NCBI RefSeq assembly: GCF_011516835.1
Contig: NZ_WOTB01000019.1
Span: 1 to 64,000, forward strand
DNA length: 64,000 nt
Origin: Acetobacter musti
GTDB lineage: Bacteria > Pseudomonadota > Alphaproteobacteria > Acetobacterales > Acetobacteraceae
Direction: 5' to 3'
Numbering within the stretch: position 1 is the stretch's first letter; each line of letters begins with the position of its first letter. Positions 58,330-64,000 of the stretch are shown here, piece after piece. A model generated the notes under the pieces. It was not told the origin of the DNA and did no database searches. It was given only the letters and a program-made list of their open reading frames with translations. The translations under genes and the position numbers were made by a program.

Positions 58330-59328
58330 ATGATCCCTTTCTCCGTTCTGGATCTCTCGCTGATCACACGCGGTTCGACACCGGCGGACGCATTTCGCAA
58401 TACGCTGGACTTCGCGCGCCTTGCGGAAACGCTCGGATTTCACCGGTACTGGCTGGCCGAGCACCACTCCATGCCAGGAATCGCTTCAGCAGCAACCGCT
58501 GTCCTGATCGGACAGGTCGCCGCCACAACACAGTGCATTCGTGTCGGCGCGGGAGGCGTCATGCTCCCGAATCATTCGCCGCTGGTCGTGGCGGAGCAGT
58601 TCGGCACGCTGGAGACGCTCTTTCCCGGCCGGATCGATCTCGGCCTCGGCCGCGCTCCCGGAGCGGATCAGCGCACGGCACGTGCCCTGCGGCGCGATCC
58701 CCTGGCGCCGGACCGCTTTCCGGAAGATGTTCTCGAACTTCTGCACTATTTTGAACCCGCCGACGAAAACGATACCCATCTGGTGCGCGCCATTCCAGGC
58801 GCGGGACTTCGTGTGCCGGTCTGGCTCCTCGGATCATCGCTGTTCTCGGCCGTACTCGCCGCGCGCCTCGGGCTGCCCTACGCTTTTGCGTCCCATTTCG
58901 CGCCGGAACAGATGGAAGAGGCGATCACGCTTTACCGGGCACGCTTCGAACCATCGGAACGCTGCGCCAGACCGCATGTCATGCTGACGGTCAATGTGAT
59001 TGCAGCGGATACGGATGGGGAAGCCCGACGCCTCGAAACCTCACTTCAGCAATATTTCATCGCACTGCGACGGGGACGTCCGGTCGCTTTTCCGCCGCCG
59101 GTCGATCCCGGACCCGGCCTCTGGTCCGCTCAGGAAAAAGCGATGCTCGCTCACACACTCTCCTGCACATTCGCCGGAACAACCGCGACCATCGCCCCTG
59201 ATCTCAGCGCTTTCATCAGTCGGCATAAGCCCGACGAACTGATGGTTGCCGTTCCGGTCTTCGATCACGCACAGCGCCGCCACTCACTGGAACTGGCGGC
59301 ACAGCTCGCGGGTCTGGTCACCGGATAA
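58330..59328 (+). CDS. LLM-class flavin-dependent oxidoreductase
   Basis: 332 aa luciferase-like monooxygenase of the MsnO8 type. Start ATG 58330 has AGGAG 8 bases upstream; the frame is open to 58273. [83 protein letters not shown] and [26 protein letters not shown] are characteristic. It uses reduced flavin to oxidise an unknown organic substrate. Confidence 0.93.
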   Translation: MIPFSVLDLSLITRGSTPADAFRNTLDFARLAETLGFHRYWLAEHHSMPGIASAATAVLIGQVAATTQCIRVGAGGVMLPNHSPLVVAEQFGTLETLFPGRIDLGLGRAPGADQRTARALRRDPLAPDRFPEDVLELLHYFEPADENDTHLVRAIPGAGLRVPVWLLGSSLFSAVLAARLGLPYAFASHFAPEQMEEAITLYRARFEPSERCARPHVMLTVNVIAADTDGEARRLETSLQQYFIALRRGRPVAFPPPVDPGPGLWSAQEKAMLAHTLSCTFAGTTATIAPDLSAFISRHKPDELMVAVPVFDHAQRRHSLELAAQLAGLVTG

Positions 59329-59336
59329 GATCGCAG

Positions 59337-59522
59337 TCAGAGACCCGCCGCTCTCAGTTTCTGGTCGGTTTTATACTGGCTCAGCGCGTACACAGCCCAG
59401 ATTGTCGCGGGGATCCAGCCAAGAATCGTGATCTGCAAAAACAGACAGATCAGCCCCGAAATGGGCCGGCCAATTGTGAAAAACGTCAGCCAGGGCAAAA
59501 AGAATGAAATAATAAGGCGCAA
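59337..59522 (-). CDS. YqaE/Pmp3 family membrane protein
   Basis: 61 aa, two membrane helices. The Pmp3 pattern FLPWLTFFTIGRPISGLICLFLQITILGWIPATIWAVYAL is clear. Start codon is TTG with GGAG 8 bases upstream. Pmp3-type proteolipids respond to salt or membrane stress. Convergent with the LLM oxidoreductase, 8 bp apart. Confidence 0.88.
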   Translation of the reverse strand: MRLIISFFLPWLTFFTIGRPISGLICLFLQITILGWIPATIWAVYALSQYKTDQKLRAAGL

Positions 59523-59694
59523 GAGGAACGCTCCGTGACGGCAACACAGCCTTTACGACTGCAAAAGTCAGTAAAGCGTGCTTTATTTCCGGCTGTCCAG
59601 AGCGTTTCCGGCGTAACAGGCAGGCATCCCAGAGATCAGCCCCTGAACCGGGCAGGCACTCAATCCCATACCCGGTCCGGTTCGACATTCGTGA

Positions 59695-60219
59695 TTACGC
59701 CGTAACAGCCTGACCCAGCGCCGTCCGCAGTTTCTGTTCCGCTTCCGGGGACAGGGAAGTCTGGATGATCCGGGCGTGACCCTTCAGCGTGGCAAGCTGC
59801 GCCATCACTTTTTCCGGCTCAGCCTTTCTGACCAGCACGAAAAGCGCCGATGTATTGGGCGTCAGCGTCTCGCCAAGCTGCTTAATGAAATTATCGTCGA
59901 TCCCGTAATCACTGAACTTGCCATCCAGCGCTCCGGCCGCGGCTCCCGCGAGACTGCCAACCACAAAACCGGCAAGCGGATTCAGAAAAATCAGCCCGAC
60001 GAGAGCGCCCCAGAACCCACCTGAAAGCAGCCCCCAGGAAGCACCGACCTTCTCAAGATTCACGCTCTGGTCAAGATGGATCTTACCGTCCTGCGTGCGC
60101 GTGACGACAACGGCATCCTCGAGATCGAGAAGATATTCCTTCTCAAGCTCACGACAGTTTCCCAGTTCGGCCTTCGCGCCGTCTATGCTGTCAAATCCGA
60201 CAACAACAAGTGTGCTCAT
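59695..60219 (-). CDS. DUF1269 domain membrane protein
   Basis: 174 aa from the ATG ending at 60219; a longer frame to 60669 is not supported. LVVVGFDSIDGAKAELGNC, LEDAVVVTRTQDGKIHLDQSVN, a glycine-rich hydrophobic hairpin (GLLSGGFWGALVGLIFLNPLAG...VVGSLAGAAAGAL) and SDYGIDDNFIKQLGETLTPNTSALFVLV define the family. Often stress-induced; function unknown. A small TM protein gene is just upstream. Confidence 0.92.
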   Translation of the reverse strand: MSTLVVVGFDSIDGAKAELGNCRELEKEYLLDLEDAVVVTRTQDGKIHLDQSVNLEKVGASWGLLSGGFWGALVGLIFLNPLAGFVVGSLAGAAAGALDGKFSDYGIDDNFIKQLGETLTPNTSALFVLVRKAEPEKVMAQLATLKGHARIIQTSLSPEAEQKLRTALGQAVTA

Positions 60220-60254
60220 TACGGTCTCTTTCGATAAGTCTGTGACAGCAGCGA

Positions 60255-60506
60255 TCAGTCGGCGGACTTGCGACCGAAGACGTAGCTGAGGAGAGAAGCG
60301 GCTGTGAGAATCAGCAGACCATAAACCTTGCACGAGGTCGGAATTTTGTTCTCGTGCTCCCGCACGTCGCTTTTCAGCGTGCTGAGATGACCGGCAATCT
60401 GCCGGTGCAGCTCTTCCTTGTGTTGATGAAGCGACTTCTCGAGATGCTTCGTGATCTCCTGAAGATCTTCCGGGCTGAGTTTTTTCAGAGTCTCGGCTGC
60501 ATTCAT
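60255..60506 (-). CDS. Small tail-anchored helical protein
   Basis: 83 aa: a long charged helix (LSPEDLQEITKHLEKSLHQHKEELHRQIAGHL) followed by one C-terminal membrane helix (VYGLLILTAASLLSYVFG) and RKSAD. The architecture recalls ElaB/DUF883-type stress proteins, but I cannot assign the family. It precedes the DUF1269 gene by 35 bp on the same strand, probably one transcript. Confidence 0.75.
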   Translation of the reverse strand: MNAAETLKKLSPEDLQEITKHLEKSLHQHKEELHRQIAGHLSTLKSDVREHENKIPTSCKVYGLLILTAASLLSYVFGRKSAD

Positions 60507-60637
60507 GATCCGTCTCGTCCTGTTTCCACTCGTTCAGATCAGCCCGGAAAAACTTCCGGGCATGTCCGTTACATATTGCGCTCATAAGGATGATTTTCAA
60601 GACACCAGGCGAAAACACCCGCGTGACCCACCCCTGC

Positions 60638-62083
60638 TCACAGCACGGGGCCAACCATGGCCAGAACATTGTTCCAGAGCACGCGGGATTTCGGCCAGTT
60701 CATCACCGCCTCCGGCGTAACGGGAACGGAGGCGTCAAGATATGTCTGCTGCCTTTCACGGATTTCCGCCGTAAAGCCCTGATCGACAAAGAGGATATTG
60801 TTTTCAAAGTTCAGATCGAAGCTGCGCCGGTCAAGATTGGCCGACCCGATCATCGTCATCTGACCGTCGACAGTCAGCGCCTTCGTGTGAAGAAGACCAT
60901 GCGGGTATTCGTAAATAGCAACGCCGGCATCCAGAAGCTCGCGATAGTAACTCCGGCTCGCCCCGGCCACGATCCAGGAGTCGTTTCGGGCCGGCACGGT
61001 GAGAGTCGTTTTCACTCCACGCCGGGCCGCCGCGCAGAGAGCGGCCTGAATCGGCTCGTCCGGAACGTAATAGGGCGTGGTGACCGTGAGTTCCCGTGCA
61101 GCGGCGCTCATCAGGGAAACAAAGACTTCCGGCATGGCTTCATAACGGACGGCGGCGCTGGTGCCGATCACCTGGGCGACAAATCCCTCTCCGTCCGGCA
61201 GGACAGCAGATCTGAGAAGATTCGTAAGATCCTCGTCGGTATGGGCAATCCAGTCACTGGCGAAGAGATGCTGATTCTGCAGCACCACAGGACCTTCAAA
61301 ACGGGCCACCAGATCGACCCAGGGCGCATATTTCGCTTTGACCAGAAACGCAGCGTCGGCGCAGTTCTGACTGCCGCAATAGGTGACCCTGTTGTCGATC
61401 ACGACGATTTTGCGGTGATTGCGCATATCGAAGCGGCCACGAAACGGGCGCTGGAACAGATTGCCGACAGGAAGCGCGCGAACCAGCAGAACGCCGGCAT
61501 CCCGCATATCTCTCCAGTGGCGGCTGTGGATCAGGCGACGGGAGCCCAGATCGTCGGCCATGACGCGACAGGTAACACCCCGGATGGCGGCGCGTTTCAG
61601 GGCGTCCACGACCTTCATGCCGTTATGATCGGCGAGCCAGATATAGAAGCTGATATGAACGTGCTCACGGGCGGCATCGATATCCGCGACAATGGCCGCG
61701 ATGGCAGTATCTGAATCCGGCATCAGTTTTGCGCGGTTGCTGCCGACAGGCGGATAGCCGCTGGCGGACTGACCGACACGAAAAAGCGGAGCGAGACGGG
61801 GCGGCAGGCCGAAATCCTTTTCAGCATCGATCAGAGCGTCGCTCCGCTTGCCCGGCACGGGAAGATCCCTGAGCGCCTCGCGGATCCGCACAACGATCAG
61901 CGGGCTCAGTTTCGTCTCGCCAAGCAGAAGATAGGCGATGACCCCGACAATGGGCAGCGCACCGAGAATCGCCACCCAGGCGACGCGTGAGGCGGGCTGC
62001 CGGTGAGGTCTCAGCAGCGCCCTGCCAATGAAAAGGATCTGCAGACTGATCGTCGTGGCCGGGCCAGCCCAGTTCCAATGCAT
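60638..62083 (-). CDS. cls: Cardiolipin synthase
   Basis: Joins two phosphatidylglycerols to cardiolipin. 481 aa: two N-terminal membrane helices (about 10-28 and 35-55), then two phospholipase D motifs, MRNHRKIVVIDNRVTYCGSQN (about 217-237) and HTKALTVDGQMTMIGSANLDRRSFDLNFE (about 398-425). Complete. Divergent from the MocR regulator, 235 bp away. Confidence 0.95.
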   Translation of the reverse strand: MHWNWAGPATTISLQILFIGRALLRPHRQPASRVAWVAILGALPIVGVIAYLLLGETKLSPLIVVRIREALRDLPVPGKRSDALIDAEKDFGLPPRLAPLFRVGQSASGYPPVGSNRAKLMPDSDTAIAAIVADIDAAREHVHISFYIWLADHNGMKVVDALKRAAIRGVTCRVMADDLGSRRLIHSRHWRDMRDAGVLLVRALPVGNLFQRPFRGRFDMRNHRKIVVIDNRVTYCGSQNCADAAFLVKAKYAPWVDLVARFEGPVVLQNQHLFASDWIAHTDEDLTNLLRSAVLPDGEGFVAQVIGTSAAVRYEAMPEVFVSLMSAAARELTVTTPYYVPDEPIQAALCAAARRGVKTTLTVPARNDSWIVAGASRSYYRELLDAGVAIYEYPHGLLHTKALTVDGQMTMIGSANLDRRSFDLNFENNILFVDQGFTAEIRERQQTYLDASVPVTPEAVMNWPKSRVLWNNVLAMVGPVL

Positions 62084-62320
62084 CGCTCACGCCCCGGTCG
62101 GTTGAAATCTGAAGTGAAAAGCGGGGCACCGTATCCTTACGGAAGGATACCGACAACAGCGGGAAGCACAGCAGCAGCCGGTTGAAATCACAGCCGAAAG
62201 ACCGGACTATAAAGACGGCGCGACCAGTCACTGCTTCCGCCCGGTCCCGCTGGTTCCTGCTGCCTGTACGGCTCCCGGGGCATCGGGATGGCCGCTGTTT
62301 TTGGAAAGGCTTGCGGTTTT

Positions 62321-63700
62321 ATGCGGCTTCAGTCGCCCTGGCCCCCGCGGCTGAACAGCGGAACACAGCCCCCGGCGGAGCGGCTGGCCGACACGCTGGC
62401 GGAAGACATTCTGGCCGGCACGCTGGCCGCAGGAGATCGCCTGCCAGCGCATCGCGATCTGGCCTGGCGTCTGGAAATCGGCGTCGGATCGGTCACACGG
62501 GCCTATGCCATGTTGGAACGGCGCGGTCTGGTCCGGAGCGTGAAGGGCCGGGGCATGTTCGTCTCGGCCCGACCCGGCAGCCACAGCAGTTTTCTCGACC
62601 TCGCCTCGAACATGCCACCACCGATGTTCAGCGACCGCGCGCTGGCCCGGACACTGAACCGCCTGGCCCGCAGCGTCGATCCCGCCCTCTTCAATATCTA
62701 CCCGCCGGTCGCGGGACATATCGAACACCGCCGCATCATGGCGCACTGGCTCGAAGAACTGGGCCTGACCACAGCGCCGGAGCAACTTCTTCTGACCAGC
62801 GGCGCACAGCAGGCGCTTAGCGTGGCGTTTTCAGTGGCCCATCAGCACGCAGACCTCGTTCTCACCGAAAACCTGACCTATCCGGGCATGCTCGGCGCCA
62901 TCCGCCAGACCGGCGCAGCGCTGCGGGGGATTGCGATGGATGAGCGGGGCATATGTCCCGCCGCGCTGGAAGAAGCGCTTGCCGGCCTTCGCGGTCAGCG
63001 CGCCGTTCTCTACCTGACACCAACAATGCACAACCCGACCACAGCGACCATGGACCGGCAGCGGCGCGAAGACATCGTGCGGCTGTGCCGTCGCTTTGAC
63101 GCCCTGATCATCGAAGACGGGGTCTATGTCTGTAAACCGGACAATGCTCTGCCGGATCTGATCTCCCTCGCCCCCGAACGCGTCTTCCATGTCAGCAGCC
63201 TGTCCAAGATCCTGAGCCCCGGCCTGAGGATCGGAGCCCTGACACCACCGGAACCGTTTCGCGAAGCCTGTCTGGGGGCGCTTCTCTGTTCATCGCTGAT
63301 GATCGCCCCCCTCTCCTACGCGATGATGGCGCAGTGGATGCAGGACGGAACAGCCACCTCGGTACGGCAGTCACTGCGGACGGAAGCAGCGCGGCGGCGT
63401 GAACTGGCGGCCTCGGTTCTGGGATCGCGCATGGTGACGCCAGCCTATGACGCGTTCCATGTCTGGATGCCGATGCCCGCCAGCCAGGTACAGGCCGTCA
63501 TCACACAGGCGCGGTCCTACGGCGTACTGGTGACCGACCCGGCGCCATTTCACGCGGAGGCGAAGTCAGAACCATCAGGCGTGCGGCTGTGTCTCGGGCC
63601 GGCACCCCTGCCCGACCTGACTGAGGCGCTGCACCGGGTCAGAGCGGCCTGCATGGCGACAGAGCCAAAAGTGTCACGCGACACTATTCCGATAGCCTGA
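62321..63700 (+). CDS. MocR-type regulator (GntR domain fused to aminotransferase fold)
   Basis: 459 aa from ATG 62321; ATG 62288 would add 11 residues. An N-terminal winged helix (about 15-85; LADTLAEDILAGTLAAGDRLPAHRDLAW ... GLVRSVKGRGMFV) is fused to a type I aminotransferase domain with YLTPTMHNPTT and the PLP-binding lysine in VSSLSKILSPGLRIG. MocR proteins sense PLP or amino compounds and usually control a neighbour; the ABM monooxygenase gene 50 bp downstream is the obvious candidate. Confidence 0.93.
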   Translation: MRLQSPWPPRLNSGTQPPAERLADTLAEDILAGTLAAGDRLPAHRDLAWRLEIGVGSVTRAYAMLERRGLVRSVKGRGMFVSARPGSHSSFLDLASNMPPPMFSDRALARTLNRLARSVDPALFNIYPPVAGHIEHRRIMAHWLEELGLTTAPEQLLLTSGAQQALSVAFSVAHQHADLVLTENLTYPGMLGAIRQTGAALRGIAMDERGICPAALEEALAGLRGQRAVLYLTPTMHNPTTATMDRQRREDIVRLCRRFDALIIEDGVYVCKPDNALPDLISLAPERVFHVSSLSKILSPGLRIGALTPPEPFREACLGALLCSSLMIAPLSYAMMAQWMQDGTATSVRQSLRTEAARRRELAASVLGSRMVTPAYDAFHVWMPMPASQVQAVITQARSYGVLVTDPAPFHAEAKSEPSGVRLCLGPAPLPDLTEALHRVRAACMATEPKVSRDTIPIA

Positions 63701-63711
63701 AAGTGTATCGG
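63668..63711 (+). promoter_or_regulatory. Candidate MocR operator: AAAGTGT direct repeats and palindromes
   Basis: AAAGTGT occurs at 63668-63674 and 63700-63706, 32 bp apart (about three helical turns), a spacing style known for MocR-type operators. A palindrome GTGTC-ACGC-GACAC (63671-63684) and an inverted repeat CCGATA...TATCGG (63689-63711) overlap them. The block straddles the mocR stop and precedes the monooxygenase start by 40 bp. Confidence 0.45.
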
Positions 63712-63750
63712 GCGCCTATGCTCCTCGAACACGAACGGGGAGGTTACCGC

Positions 63751-64000
63751 ATGACCGAAAAACCCATTACCGTCGTCGCCACACTTCACCTCTGGCCACA
63801 GCATCAGGACAAGGCGCTTGAAGCGATGGCCGCCTGCATCCTGGCGTCGCGGCAGGAAACCACGAACAGCGGCTATCACTGCCGGCGCGATGCGCATGAT
63901 CCGCACTGCTTCGTTTTCATCGAACACTGGGCAAGCGTCGCGGCCATCCATGAGCATGAAAAGACACCGCATTTTCTGGCGATGAAGCAGGTGCTGAACA
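63751..64000 (+). CDS. Antibiotic biosynthesis monooxygenase-domain protein, partial
   Basis: First 83 codons only; the gene continues past the window. GGGGAGG lies 7 bases before ATG. ITVVATLHLWPQHQDKALEAM ... SRQETTNSGYHCRRDAHDPHCFVFIEHWAS matches the small dimeric ABM/quinol-monooxygenase fold, and HEKTPHFLAM is the usual helix. Full family length is about 95-110 aa, so little is missing. Confidence 0.88.
   Translation, partial: MTEKPITVVATLHLWPQHQDKALEAMAACILASRQETTNSGYHCRRDAHDPHCFVFIEHWASVAAIHEHEKTPHFLAMKQVLN

Overview
The window looks like chromosome of an acetic acid bacterium (Acetobacteraceae, in the Komagataeibacter / Gluconacetobacter neighbourhood). The grounds are high-GC coding sequence, alphaproteobacterial gene orders (ppiD-trpE opposite tpiA-secG-pyrG-kdsA; nrdR-nusB-thiL), and abundant short intergenic repeats of a kind I associate with that group. 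The genus is an inference; no rRNA or other marker is present.

Layout. 1-1060: a gene-poor junction with the 3' half of a tRNA-Glu gene (probable attachment-site scar of an integrated element lying to the left) and four GTCGGACA repeats. 1.3-5.3 kb: pdxA, an M20 peptidase, and a membrane LytTR regulator divergent from a small membrane protein. 5.6-9.6 kb: a complete TonB energising operon (tonB-exbB-exbD-exbD-TPR protein). 10.5-15.4 kb: prfB with a programmed frameshift, a PBP1A transpeptidase and a glutathione peroxidase. 15.5-21.5 kb: CNT nucleoside transporter, a secreted protein, an SDR, a GntR/stomatin pair and an asparaginase. 21.8-25 kb: a frameshifted OprP-type porin translationally coupled to a citrate-type MFS symporter. 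25-29.5 kb: lpxB, a PCu(A)C-like protein, nrdR-nusB-thiL. 30-32.2 kb: a lower-GC polysaccharide polymerase-like gene, a dienelactone hydrolase and a small membrane protein. 32.4-40.1 kb: the housekeeping block trpE/ppiD and tpiA/secG/pyrG/kdsA. 40.4-53 kb: accessory metabolism (nucleoside hydrolase, SDRs, flavohemoglobin with DUF488, NCS1 permease, P1 peptidase, class II aldolase with an SSS transporter and DUF3311). 53-55.3 kb: gmk and hldE. 56-62 kb: pirin, a cluster of very small proteins, a luciferase-like monooxygenase, Pmp3, DUF1269 and cardiolipin synthase. 62.3-64 kb: a MocR regulator followed by an ABM-type monooxygenase cut by the window edge.

How the genes fit together. lpxB, kdsA and hldE all feed lipopolysaccharide synthesis (lipid A, Kdo, heptose); PBP1A, cardiolipin synthase and the TonB system also serve the envelope. 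Transporters for nucleosides, purines/pyrimidines, tricarboxylates and a carbonyl-type acid sit beside enzymes that could use their substrates.

Repeats are the most striking non-genic content. Seven copies of a MITE-like element (about 190-265 bp, ends GAGRCTGTTTCAAAAGC, two internal palindromes) are present. Three carry clean 3-bp TNA duplications, as expected for IS1031-group IS5 relatives; one duplication is exactly the stop codon of pdxA. A second family of REP-like double hairpins occupies many spacers, and at least three MITEs have landed at the same AT-rich position inside those REP units. I saw no CRISPR array, complete prophage, intact IS transposase, rRNA or complete tRNA. I did not find a convincing new multi-gene system; the nested repeat behaviour and the tRNA-Glu junction are the best leads.
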